The position numbers and the translations under genes are program-made. The notes beneath the pieces are model-generated. The model saw only the letters and a list, made by a program, of their open reading frames with translations, was not told the origin of the DNA and searched no databases. DNA of 64,000 bases from Arthrobacter sp. Bz4 (GTDB lineage Bacteria > Actinomycetota > Actinomycetes > Actinomycetales > Micrococcaceae), in assembly GCF_003075455.1 (NCBI RefSeq), contig NZ_QDAE01000005.1:1-64000 (forward strand). Direction: 5' to 3'. This document shows, piece after piece, positions 1-7,440 of the stretch (the stretch's first letter is position 1; the number at the start of each line of letters is the position of its first letter).

Positions 1-1
1 G

Positions 2-82
2 AGCATCACAGCCATGCCCTACTCCCGAGGAAACCTGGCACCCAGGATTGCAGGCGAGATTGTGGACAACGACCAGACCTAG
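2..82 (+). CDS. C-terminal end of an unidentified protein entering from the left (partial)
   Basis: The second forward frame is open from the window edge to a TAG at 80-82. It encodes about 26 residues ending in ...LAPRIAGEIVDNDQT, which reads like a natural protein tail rather than random translation. The stretch is too short to assign a family. Its position next to nucleotide-sugar genes suggests a polysaccharide-locus product, but that is inference. It could also be chance open frame. Confidence 0.3.
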   Translation, partial: SITAMPYSRGNLAPRIAGEIVDNDQT

Positions 83-407
83 CGGGGAGTACGTGTTGAT
101 CATCCGAACAGTGGTCACGGATACAAGCCAGGAAATTCACTCGGACGACAAATGATTAGACTCAGAGTGCCCTACGAAGAAAGTAATTCCAAAATCACAG
201 TAGTCAGCGTTCCGCGAACGCTAACTGGCTCGGATCCGGAGCTGAGTAGGATCGTCAAGCCTTCCTATCGATATTCGTACCTGGGATGCATTACAGCAGA
301 TAGGTCGGATACAGCAGAACGTCCGGTGCGGTGTCTTGTTCTGAAACACCGCACCGGACGTTCTGGCGCCAAATCAATCGGATAGTCCGGTTCCTTGATT
401 AGATGGA
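83..407. other. Intergenic region with one strong inverted repeat
   Basis: This stretch lies between the putative protein tail and the 3' end of the colD-like gene. It is AT-richer than most of the window. A 77-codon forward frame spans much of it but shows no ribosome-binding site or family features, so I do not call it. The only clear structure is the inverted repeat at 316-364. Confidence 0.6.
316..364. terminator. 19-bp perfect inverted repeat, probable terminator-type hairpin
   Basis: Arms 316-334 and 346-364 are perfectly complementary over 19 bp, around an 11-nt loop. The structure lies about 45 bp beyond the stop of the colD-like gene, where an operon terminator would be expected. 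No U-tract follows on either strand, so it may instead be a transcript-stabilising hairpin or a protein-binding site. Confidence 0.55.
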
Positions 408-1583
408 CTATACCCTTGCAAGTGTCTCGAAAACTAGGTCCAGTTGCCCAGGGATGGGGTAATGATGGTTGCCTACGAACAGCCCATCAAAATGAATTTT
501 GTCTGCCGCCGGCAGGGCATCCGGAACCACGCTGTCAAGCCTCGCCATTACGGGATTTCTGGTGAAGTTGCCGGCGACGATCGGACGACATTCAATTCCG
601 GCGGTCGAGAACGCCCTAACCACCTCTGCTCGTTTCCCTGATAACGCCCCTTCGAGGACTAAAGAAAAGCCGAACCAGCTGCTCTTTCCGGTTTCTTGTT
701 GAATTCGAACATTTTCTAACCCTGCAAACCGTTCGACAAAGAGCGCAGCATTGGCGCGTCGTCCTTCTATGAGTTCCGGCAACTTATTCAGCTGTTCTAT
801 TCCCAGAGCACCAGACATCTCGAGCGGTCGGACGTTGTAACCGGGCAAGACAAAACGAAACAAGTCGTCAAATTCGTTACCAGTCTTCGGATACACAAGA
901 TTGTCGTCAGGTAGCTCCCGCGTCCATCCGTGAGACCTCATCGAGATCATGATCTGTCTTAGTTTCTCATCATCGGTGAGGATCATCCCACCTTCCATTG
1001 TCGAGATATGGTGTGAGAAAAATGTGCTGAACGTGCCCATCTGACCAAACGTGCCTGACTTTTTCCCAGCCACGCTTGATCCCATAGATTCACAATTGTC
1101 TTCCCAGACTATGAGTTGGTGGCGATCAGCAATTTCCATTAGCCGGACATAATCAATCGGATTCCCCAAAAGGTTCACCGCAAATATCCCCTTTGTTCGA
1201 GGAGTAATCGCTTCCTCGATAAGATCTAGGTTGATATTCAAAGTGTCAATATCAATGTCGACAAAACGAAGCTTAAGACCGTATTGCTGAAGAGGGTAGT
1301 ACGTAGTCGCCCAGGAAACGGCGGGCACGATGATCTCATCGCCTGGATTTAGATCGTTTCGTGAGTCAAGTACCGCAGACGCTATGGCTATCAGGTTCGC
1401 GCTGCTACCCGAGTTCACCATGACAGCGAAGCGAGATCCAAAAAATCTCGCGAATTGGTCTTCGAACTGCCGGACTTTAGGTCCCATCGTGAACCGTCCG
1501 CCTTCGATGACATCGTGCAGTGCTGCGATCTCTCGGCCGTCCCACGTCGAAGTTGCTAAAGGAAATTTCGATTCGGTTGACAT
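408..1583 (-). CDS. colD: GDP-4-keto-6-deoxy-D-mannose 3-dehydratase (ColD-like)
   Basis: This 391-residue protein has the DegT/DnrJ aminotransferase fold. The position that normally carries the PLP-binding lysine is histidine (H191, in SHHISTMEGG). That swap is the hallmark of ColD, which uses PLP with a catalytic histidine to remove the C3 hydroxyl of GDP-4-keto-6-deoxymannose. Segments such as HGWTRELP, FVLPGYNVRPLEMSGALG and GIECRPIV also match what I recall of E. coli ColD. D162 is placed to contact the PLP ring nitrogen. The ATG at 1583 has an AGGAG site upstream. It is the last of three co-directional genes, after gmd and the colC/fcl-like gene, which supply its substrate and finish the pathway. 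A perosamine synthase is unlikely because the lysine is missing. Confidence 0.88.
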   Translation of the reverse strand: MSTESKFPLATSTWDGREIAALHDVIEGGRFTMGPKVRQFEDQFARFFGSRFAVMVNSGSSANLIAIASAVLDSRNDLNPGDEIIVPAVSWATTYYPLQQYGLKLRFVDIDIDTLNINLDLIEEAITPRTKGIFAVNLLGNPIDYVRLMEIADRHQLIVWEDNCESMGSSVAGKKSGTFGQMGTFSTFFSHHISTMEGGMILTDDEKLRQIMISMRSHGWTRELPDDNLVYPKTGNEFDDLFRFVLPGYNVRPLEMSGALGIEQLNKLPELIEGRRANAALFVERFAGLENVRIQQETGKSSWFGFSLVLEGALSGKRAEVVRAFSTAGIECRPIVAGNFTRNPVMARLDSVVPDALPAADKIHFDGLFVGNHHYPIPGQLDLVFETLARV

Positions 1584-1640
1584 AAAGCTCCTGAAGTAGT
1601 TTTTTGGATGTGTGAAGACGCCCGCTGACCGGGGGTGATG

Positions 1641-2567
1641 CTAAGCGTGTGTGGCGGTAAATTCAGCGTATGCGGTTTTCATCCCGTCAATCAACGAGGT
1701 CTTTGGCTTCCAACCGAACTTATCGATAGCCTGCGAAGAGTCCATCAATTTCTGCTTCATTCCGGTGGGTTTTGATAAATCGTATTCAAGCGTTCCGTTG
1801 AGTTCGACCACTTTCATTGCTGCTAAGTAAATCTCCGTTACGGAATGGTCAATCCCGCAACCCACGTTGAGAATTGTTGGCCAATTGTTAATGTTGTGGT
1901 GTTCGTCTACAATCCATTGAGCGAGGTCCCCGACGAAGGTGAATTCCCGTCGCGCCGATCCGTCACCCCATACGTCGATTGTCTTCGAACCTTGCACTTT
2001 AGCGCTATGGGCCTTACCCAAAGCGGCGGCAACCAAATGCGCGCTTGCGAGGTCATAATGGTCGCCGGCGCCGTAGAGATTCGAAGGCACGATAACCTTA
2101 TAGTTGTATCCGAACTGCGCCGACGCGTATTGGCAATACTTTGCAGCAGCAATCTTGGAAATTGCGTAGCCCTCATTGGTTGGCTCGAGCGGCGCCGCCA
2201 AAATGTCGCTTTCGACAAGCGGTTGCCGGTAATCTCGCGGGTACATGCAGGAACTGCCCAAATATAAGAGGTCTTTCACGCCATGCTCGGAAGCCGCTCG
2301 GAGGACACTTGAATCGATGAGCAGATTATCCATAAGAAAACCGGAGGGATCCGCGATATTTGCGCTGATTCCCCCAACCCGGGCCGCAGTGTGAATTATC
2401 AAATCCGGAGCCGCGCGTCGAATGATATCGTCCGCCGTGGACTGTTCGCGAAGGTCACCATCGTCTCGGTTCACCTGAATCAATTCATGCACTGCAGCGG
2501 ATGATTTGAACGCTGCAACGATGTTTTTTGCAAGCATTCCATTAGAGCCGGTGATCAATATTTTCAT
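1641..2567 (-). CDS. NAD(P)-dependent epimerase/reductase: GDP-colitose synthase (ColC) or GDP-fucose synthase type
   Basis: This 308-residue protein of the extended short-chain dehydrogenase family has an N-terminal GSNGMLA nucleotide loop and a YAISK (Y-x3-K) catalytic pair preceded by SSCMYPRD. These features are typical of GDP-fucose synthase and of ColC, the C5-epimerase/C4-reductase that converts GDP-4-keto-3,6-dideoxymannose to GDP-L-colitose. The two cannot be separated reliably by eye, but the adjacent ColD-type gene favours ColC. The open frame extends 38 codons upstream. I chose the ATG at 2567 (MKILITGSNG) because it places the Rossmann strand at the N-terminus and avoids overlap with gmd, whose stop is 29 bp away. 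Confidence 0.85.
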   Translation of the reverse strand: MKILITGSNGMLAKNIVAAFKSSAAVHELIQVNRDDGDLREQSTADDIIRRAAPDLIIHTAARVGGISANIADPSGFLMDNLLIDSSVLRAASEHGVKDLLYLGSSCMYPRDYRQPLVESDILAAPLEPTNEGYAISKIAAAKYCQYASAQFGYNYKVIVPSNLYGAGDHYDLASAHLVAAALGKAHSAKVQGSKTIDVWGDGSARREFTFVGDLAQWIVDEHHNINNWPTILNVGCGIDHSVTEIYLAAMKVVELNGTLEYDLSKPTGMKQKLMDSSQAIDKFGWKPKTSLIDGMKTAYAEFTATHA

Positions 2568-2596
2568 AGTTCGCTTCTCTAGGTTGGCCCAGTTTT

Positions 2597-3586
2597 CTAT
2601 GTCAGATCCGGGGATTGCTTCTCGATTTCTGCATTGACCATGAGCCTGGAGAGTTCGGGGGTGTGAACCTGTGCTTTCCAACCGAGTTCCCGCTCGGCTT
2701 TTGAAGCATCTCCGACCAGCGCGTCCACTTCGGTGGGCCGGAGGTATCGATCGTCGAAGCGAACGTGCTCTTCCCAGTCGAGATCGACAGCGTCAAAGCT
2801 GAACTTCAAGAAATCTTTTACTGTATACGGCGCGCCTGTAGCCAGAACATAATCGTCCGGTGAATCGGCTTGGAGCATTCGCCACATTCCTTCGACATAT
2901 TCTTTAGCGTATCCCCAATCGCGAACAGCATCAATATTTCCCATATATAGATATTTTTGCTTGCCAGCTGCAATGGCCGCGGCAGCTATCGCGATTTTTC
3001 GGGTCACGAATGTTTCCCCACGTCTGGGCGATTCATGGTTAAATAAAATGCCATTCGTTGCGAATAGGCCGTATGCCTCGCGGTAGTTCTTAGTTATCCA
3101 ATACGAGTAGACTTTTGCAACTCCATACGGTGACCGAGGATAAAAGAGTGTTTCCTCGTTTTGAGGTGGGGCCGATGCACCAAACATCTCCGACGAGCTC
3201 GCTTGGTAGAACTTTGCGTTGAGGCCAGTCATCCGGATTGCCTCAAGGAGGCGAACTGTGCCCAAGCCGGTCGTCATGCCTGTGTACTCAGGCTCATCGA
3301 AGCTGACACGAACGTGAGACATGGCAGCTAAGTTGTAGACTTCGTCCGGTTGAATGGACTCAAGCAAGGTGACCAAGCGGGATCCGTCGGTGAGATCACC
3401 ATGGTGAAGGATCAGACGAGGAGACGGCTCGTGCGGGTCTTGGAACAGGTGGTCGATTCGACTCGTGTTGAACGTGGATGATCGTCGAATCAGACCATGG
3501 ACAACGTACCCCTTACTTAGCAATAGTTCCGCTAGATAGGAGCCATCTTGACCGGTTATGCCAGTAATAAATGCTACTTTGCCCAT
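2597..3586 (-). CDS. gmd: GDP-mannose 4,6-dehydratase
   Basis: Gmd converts GDP-D-mannose to GDP-4-keto-6-deoxy-D-mannose in the cytoplasm, the shared precursor of fucose, rhamnose, perosamine and colitose. Visible hallmarks are [16 protein letters not shown] at the N-terminus, [21 protein letters not shown], and [12 protein letters not shown] with the Y-x3-K pair. At 329 residues it is a normal length. I chose the ATG at 3586; a GTG five codons upstream (3601) is closer to an AAGGA, so the start is not certain. It opens the gmd, colC/fcl-like, colD-like operon and has its own promoter-like site and a palindrome just upstream. Confidence 0.93.
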   Translation of the reverse strand: MGKVAFITGITGQDGSYLAELLLSKGYVVHGLIRRSSTFNTSRIDHLFQDPHEPSPRLILHHGDLTDGSRLVTLLESIQPDEVYNLAAMSHVRVSFDEPEYTGMTTGLGTVRLLEAIRMTGLNAKFYQASSSEMFGASAPPQNEETLFYPRSPYGVAKVYSYWITKNYREAYGLFATNGILFNHESPRRGETFVTRKIAIAAAAIAAGKQKYLYMGNIDAVRDWGYAKEYVEGMWRMLQADSPDDYVLATGAPYTVKDFLKFSFDAVDLDWEEHVRFDDRYLRPTEVDALVGDASKAERELGWKAQVHTPELSRLMVNAEIEKQSPDLT

Positions 3587-3607
3587 GTTTATTATTCTCA
3601 CAGTTCC

Positions 3608-3625
3608 TTCACGCTATAGCGTGAA
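3608..3625. promoter_or_regulatory. 18-bp perfect palindrome in the gmd leader
   Basis: Bases 3608-3625 (TTCACGCTATAGCGTGAA) are a perfect palindrome. It lies 22 bp before the gmd ATG and about 30 bp downstream of the likely transcription start. It could be a repressor operator or a small RNA hairpin next to the ribosome-binding site. No regulator gene is adjacent in the window. Confidence 0.5.
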
Positions 3626-3653
3626 ATCGAGGTTGCGCAGACTGTAATGACAC

Positions 3654-3689
3654 TATTTCATATCTATGAGTACGCTCAGTATTTGTAAA
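3654..3689 (-). promoter_or_regulatory. Probable sigma-A promoter for the gmd operon
   Basis: On the minus strand a TTTACA hexamer (3684-3689) is followed after 17 nt by TAGATA (3661-3666). Spacing and -35 quality are good; the -10 is only moderate. Transcription would start near 3654 and run into gmd. It sits just past the end of the tyrosine phosphatase gene, so gmd may also receive readthrough. Confidence 0.45.
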
Positions 3690-3700
3690 GATGCGCATCG

Positions 3701-4294
3701 TCATGGTCTCGCAGAACTAGCGATTAGAGTTCGGATTGCCGGGCCGATTTCATTCTGCATCTGTTGATAGACCCCATCAGGTCGCCGGTAAGGATCCACG
3801 ACGTTATCTTCGTCAGCGGTAGCGGTATGCGCCGACCGAGCGCGGAACGCTTTCGTGATGGCAGTGCGCCAACGATCGGGCGCCTCAAGAGACTCGTCGA
3901 GTTCAAGATGCTCGTAGATCCGTGCAAACTCACGCAACGTGTAGGTACGCCGCAGCATTGACGGGTCCAGCTCCATCACCTTGCTGCGGTGCTCCCGGGT
4001 CAGGGTCAGAATCAGATCCTGGCCCCGTAGGATCTGCGGAGTCAGCTGGCGTGCGGCGAAGTTGTCGGCCGATCCGCCGAGCACACGGATCATACCAGCG
4101 ACACGAGGGTCAACCGGGTTCCCGACGAGAGCGCCGGTGCCGGCGCTCTCGACGAGAAATTGACCTGGTGCTTGTTCGTCCAAACCAGCCTGCAGCAGCC
4201 GCTCGGCCATGGGGGAGCGGCAAATGTTGCCCGTGCAGACCGTCAGAATCCTGAACGGTTCACCGGGCGCTGCTGCGGGCTTGTCGAACGGCAC
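3701..4294 (-). CDS. Low-molecular-weight protein-tyrosine phosphatase
   Basis: The N-terminus carries the P-loop CTGNICRS (C20 nucleophile, R26), the CX5R(S) signature of LMW phosphatases. The catalytic general acid is the aspartate of DPYRRP near residue 167. At 197 residues it is longer than the usual ~150, with extra sequence in the middle. Such enzymes dephosphorylate tyrosine autokinases (Wzc/CpsD type) that control polysaccharide chain length. The neighbouring nucleotide-sugar genes fit this, though the partner kinase is not in the window. The GTG start lies three bases after the ugd stop, so it is translated from the same message. Confidence 0.88.
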   Translation of the reverse strand: MPFDKPAAAPGEPFRILTVCTGNICRSPMAERLLQAGLDEQAPGQFLVESAGTGALVGNPVDPRVAGMIRVLGGSADNFAARQLTPQILRGQDLILTLTREHRSKVMELDPSMLRRTYTLREFARIYEHLELDESLEAPDRWRTAITKAFRARSAHTATADEDNVVDPYRRPDGVYQQMQNEIGPAIRTLIASSARP

Positions 4295-4297
4295 GGG

Positions 4298-5611
4298 TTA
4301 CGGCCTACCGATTCCCTTGTAGTTCCAGCCTGCGGCCCGCCAGGTCGCGGGATCAATGACGTTTCGGCCGTCCAGGATGTTCTTGGATCCCACTGCCTTG
4401 GCCGCGACCTCGGGGGTGAGGTTCTTGTACTCATCCCATTCGGTGAGAAGTAGCAGAGCGTCGGCGCCGCTCATGGCGGCTGTGAGGTCAGCCTCGTAGG
4501 CGATCTCGGGGAAGCGACGTCGTGCTCCCTCAATGGCCTCGGGGTCGGTAACGGTCACGTCAGCACCCTGCAGCTGCAGCTGCGCGGCGATGCTCAGGGC
4601 GGGGGAGTCGCGGACGTCGTCGCTGTTGGGCTTGAACGCAGCCCCCAGCACGGTGATGCGCTTCCCGAGGAGCGAGCCGCCCACCAGGTCCCGGGTGAGC
4701 TCGACGGCGCGCAGACGGCGTCGGACGTTGATGTCGTCAACTTCCTTGAGGAAGGTGAGGGCCTGGTCTGCGCCGAGTTCACCGGCACGGGCCATGAAGG
4801 CACGGATGTCCTTGGGCAGGCAGCCGCCACCGAAGCCGACACCGGCGTTGAGGAACTTCCGGCCAATGCGGTCGTCGAGGCCAATTGCGTCGGCCAGGAT
4901 GGTGACGTCGGCGCCGGTGACCTCACACACCTCGGCCATGGCGTTGATGAAGGAGATCTTGGTGGCGAGGAACGAGTTCGCCGCGGCCTTGACTAGCTCG
5001 GCGGTAGCGTAATCGGCGGTCAACCGGCGGGTGCCCATGGAGAGGGGCGTCTGGTAGACCTCATCGAGCGCAGCGGTGGCCTTCTCGCCGGCTTCGCCGG
5101 CGGGGATGCCGTAGACAAAACGGTCTGGGGTCAGGGTGTCCTTGACGGCAAAACCTTCGCGGAGGAACTCGGGGTTCCAGGCGAGGACGGCTTCTGGGTG
5201 GCGTTCGGCCAGTTCATCGGCCAGGCGGGAGGCGGTACCCACGGGAACGGTGGACTTGCCGACCACTACGTTGCCGGGCTCCACCGAATCGAGCAGCGAG
5301 GCGAACGCCGCATCCACGTACTTCAGGTCAGCTGCGTATTCGCCCTTGCGCTGGGGTGTGCCCACGCAGAGGAAGTGAACGTCGGCGCCGTTGGCGTCGG
5401 CCATGCTGGAGCTGAACTTCAACCGGCCGGTGGCCAGGACCTCGTCGAGCAGTTCCGGGAGACCGGGTTCAAAGAAGGGTGCACGGCCAGCCTGGAGTTC
5501 GCTGATCTTGCGTTCGTCGACATCAATGCCAACTACCTCATGACCAAGCTTCGCCATGCACGCGGCGTGCACTGCCCCCAGGTAGCCGCAACCGATTACT
5601 GAAATACGCAT
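4298..5611 (-). CDS. ugd: UDP-glucose 6-dehydrogenase
   Basis: This enzyme oxidises UDP-glucose to UDP-glucuronate with two NAD+, supplying acidic sugar for surface polysaccharide. The 437-residue protein begins with the Rossmann motif VIGCGYLGAVHA. It has the NPEFLREG substrate loop and the active-site segment GFGGGCLPKD with catalytic C264. The C-terminal UDP-binding domain is complete. The ATG at 5611 follows the VanZ-family gene by 21 bp on the same strand and is nearly contiguous with the phosphatase downstream, which suggests one operon. Confidence 0.95.
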   Translation of the reverse strand: MRISVIGCGYLGAVHAACMAKLGHEVVGIDVDERKISELQAGRAPFFEPGLPELLDEVLATGRLKFSSSMADANGADVHFLCVGTPQRKGEYAADLKYVDAAFASLLDSVEPGNVVVGKSTVPVGTASRLADELAERHPEAVLAWNPEFLREGFAVKDTLTPDRFVYGIPAGEAGEKATAALDEVYQTPLSMGTRRLTADYATAELVKAAANSFLATKISFINAMAEVCEVTGADVTILADAIGLDDRIGRKFLNAGVGFGGGCLPKDIRAFMARAGELGADQALTFLKEVDDINVRRRLRAVELTRDLVGGSLLGKRITVLGAAFKPNSDDVRDSPALSIAAQLQLQGADVTVTDPEAIEGARRRFPEIAYEADLTAAMSGADALLLLTEWDEYKNLTPEVAAKAVGSKNILDGRNVIDPATWRAAGWNYKGIGRP

Positions 5612-5632
5612 GCTGGTGTCCTTCGGCTGTGG

Positions 5633-6169
5633 TTACTTTTTCAAGCCAACTCTAGCGGGTGGTTCCCCGCGTTGCCGCGTTCGTTCGCGGGCATGAAGCG
5701 CGGCCCACGCCAGCGCCGTGCCCAGGCAGGCTCCCAGGCCGTTCGCGACGACGTCGTAGGGGGTAGCGAAGCGCAGCGGCAGGAAGATCAACTGCGACAG
5801 TTCAATCAGCACGGAGAGGCTCACTCCCAGGGCTGGGCCGAGCCAGCGCAGGTTTCGCGGCGCGAGGATGAACCAGAAAACACCGAAGGGCACAAACATC
5901 ACAATGTTGGCGGTGAACTCCACCAGGCCGTAATCAATGAAGGCGGGAATTCCGTGCGCGTGCAGAAACCGCAGGCCGCGCTGCAGCAGATCGCCCGCGC
6001 CTGCATCTACCGGGGTCCGGTTGAACACGATCAGCGTCACAGCAAGCAGCCACGCGGCGCACAGGGCGCCGGTGATGGTGCGATATCTGCGCGATGGCAG
6101 CGGTGCAGGAATCAGTGGGGCCTCCGAAGAACTGATAAAACGGATGCGCGACGCTGCGGGATGCCTCAT
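5633..6169 (-). CDS. VanZ-family membrane protein
   Basis: This 178-residue protein has three to four hydrophobic segments. It shows VanZ-family features: FTANIVMFVPFGVFWF followed by IELSQL and TPYDVVANGLGACLG. VanZ in Tn1546 raises teicoplanin resistance; the chromosomal homologues are mostly of unknown function. The open frame extends much further upstream, but that part overlaps the divergent gene at 6240 and is arginine/proline-rich, so I used the ATG at 6169. It precedes ugd and may share its transcript, which hints at a cell-envelope role. Confidence 0.8.
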   Translation of the reverse strand: MRHPAASRIRFISSSEAPLIPAPLPSRRYRTITGALCAAWLLAVTLIVFNRTPVDAGAGDLLQRGLRFLHAHGIPAFIDYGLVEFTANIVMFVPFGVFWFILAPRNLRWLGPALGVSLSVLIELSQLIFLPLRFATPYDVVANGLGACLGTALAWAALHARERTRQRGEPPARVGLKK

Positions 6170-6239
6170 CCTATTCCTGTGGCGGCTATCGCTCCAGCCC
6201 GCACCAGCCGCCCCGGCCCATCCCCGGTAGGCTGGAGGC

Positions 6240-6515
6240 ATGCTGAACACCCCGTGGGACACCGGATCTGATCTGTACCGGAAGCTGGTGATCGCCGCCC
6301 TCATCCTGACCGGCGCCGGCATCCTCATCGCCATCCTGGGCGCTGTGACCGACAGCGAGGCCACCCTGTTCACCGGGATCCCCGTGCTCGCCGCCGGGCT
6401 GATTACCCACCTGGCCGGGCTGGTGGTCCGCACACGGGACGCCCGGCGTCGTCATCAGGCCCTGAAGCCGAACCAGGCACAGCAGCCTCCGCAGGCACCC
6501 AAACCCAAGAAATAG
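6240..6515 (+). CDS. Small two-helix membrane protein of unknown function
   Basis: This 91-residue protein has two hydrophobic helices, roughly residues 16-36 and 44-63. A basic, proline/glutamine-rich tail (QAQQPPQAPKPKK) follows and is probably cytoplasmic. I do not recognise a family. It lies 38 bp before the two MaoC-type genes on the same strand and may be co-transcribed with them. It is divergent from the VanZ-family gene. Confidence 0.7.
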   Translation: MLNTPWDTGSDLYRKLVIAALILTGAGILIAILGAVTDSEATLFTGIPVLAAGLITHLAGLVVRTRDARRRHQALKPNQAQQPPQAPKPKK

Positions 6516-6553
6516 CCGCACCTCTTCCTTTCACCGCACCCGTCAGGAGCCAC

Positions 6554-7003
6554 ATGAGCATCAACCCCGATCTGCAGGGCCGCAGCTACCCGGCCGGCCC
6601 CGCCTACACCGTGGGCCGCGAGAAGATCCGCGAGTTCGCCCGCGCGGTCAAGGCCACCCACCCGTCCCATTACGACGTCGAGGCCGCCCAGAACCTGGGC
6701 CACCGCGACCTCGTGGCGCCGCCTACCTTCGCCATCATCGTTGCCCAGCTCGCTGACGCCCAGCTGATTTCCGATCCCGACGCCGGCATCGACTTCAGCC
6801 GCGTGGTCCACGCCGACCAGCGCTTCATCCACCACCGGGCCATCGTGGCCGGCGACGAACTGGTGGCGGAACTTCACGTGGACACCGTCAGGGCGATGGG
6901 CGGAGGCGCGATGATCACCACCCGCTCCGAAATTTCCACCACGGCCGGCGAAAAGACCGCTACCAGCACCTCCTCGCTGCTGGTGCGCGGAGAGGAACAG
7001 TAA
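6554..7003 (+). CDS. MaoC N-terminal / FAS1-type dehydratase-like hotdog protein (HadA/HadC-like)
   Basis: This 149-residue protein resembles the non-catalytic partner subunits HadA/HadC of (3R)-hydroxyacyl-ACP dehydratases (formerly UPF0336). Recognisable parts are the YTVGREKIREFARAV start, VAPPTFAIIV in the centre helix, and the strand region around HHRAIVAGDELVAEL. The catalytic hydratase motif is in the next gene, whose ATG overlaps this stop codon (TAATG at 7001-7005). That coupling suggests a heterodimer. In mycobacteria HadAB serves mycolic acid elongation. Arthrobacter-type cells have no mycolates, so the natural substrate here is open. Confidence 0.82.
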   Translation: MSINPDLQGRSYPAGPAYTVGREKIREFARAVKATHPSHYDVEAAQNLGHRDLVAPPTFAIIVAQLADAQLISDPDAGIDFSRVVHADQRFIHHRAIVAGDELVAELHVDTVRAMGGGAMITTRSEISTTAGEKTATSTSSLLVRGEEQ

Positions 7004-7440
7004 TGGGCATCGCAATCGCTGACCTGACCGTCGGCCAGACCATCGGCACCACCACCGTGGAGCTCACCCGTCAGGACCTGGTGAAGTACGCCGGAGCGTC
7101 GGGCGACTTCAACCCCATCCATTGGAACGCGGACTTCGCCCAGGGTGTGGGCCTGCCCGGCGTCATCGCCCACGGCATGTTCACCATGGGTGCCGCCGTC
7201 CAGCTGGTCACCGACTGGATTGGCGACCCCGCCGCCGTCATCGACTACCAGACCCGCTTCACCAAGCCGGTCCTCGTCGAGGACACCACCGCTGAGGGCA
7301 CCCCCGGCGCCGTGATCGAGGTGACCGGTGCCATTGGCGCCGTGGACCTGGATAACTCGACCGCCCGGGTGGACCTCACCGTCACGGCGGCTGGCCAGAA
7401 GGTCCTCGTCAAGGCGCAAGCCGTGGTGCGGATCTGGTGA
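7003..7440 (+). CDS. MaoC-family dehydratase, catalytic subunit (HadB-like)
   Basis: This 145-residue single-hotdog protein carries the hydratase-2 motif YAGASGDFNPIHWN, in which the Asp and His are the catalytic pair, then GVIAHGMFTMG. It is predicted to hydrate or dehydrate an acyl-CoA/ACP 2,3 bond together with the upstream subunit. It overlaps that gene by one base and overlaps murB downstream through a GTGA junction (7437-7440). All three are therefore probably translated from one message. Confidence 0.88.
   Translation: MGIAIADLTVGQTIGTTTVELTRQDLVKYAGASGDFNPIHWNADFAQGVGLPGVIAHGMFTMGAAVQLVTDWIGDPAAVIDYQTRFTKPVLVEDTTAEGTPGAVIEVTGAIGAVDLDNSTARVDLTVTAAGQKVLVKAQAVVRIW

Noticed and set aside
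152-385. 77-codon forward frame near the left edge
   Set aside because: No ribosome-binding site or recognisable composition, and it runs through the 316-364 hairpin.
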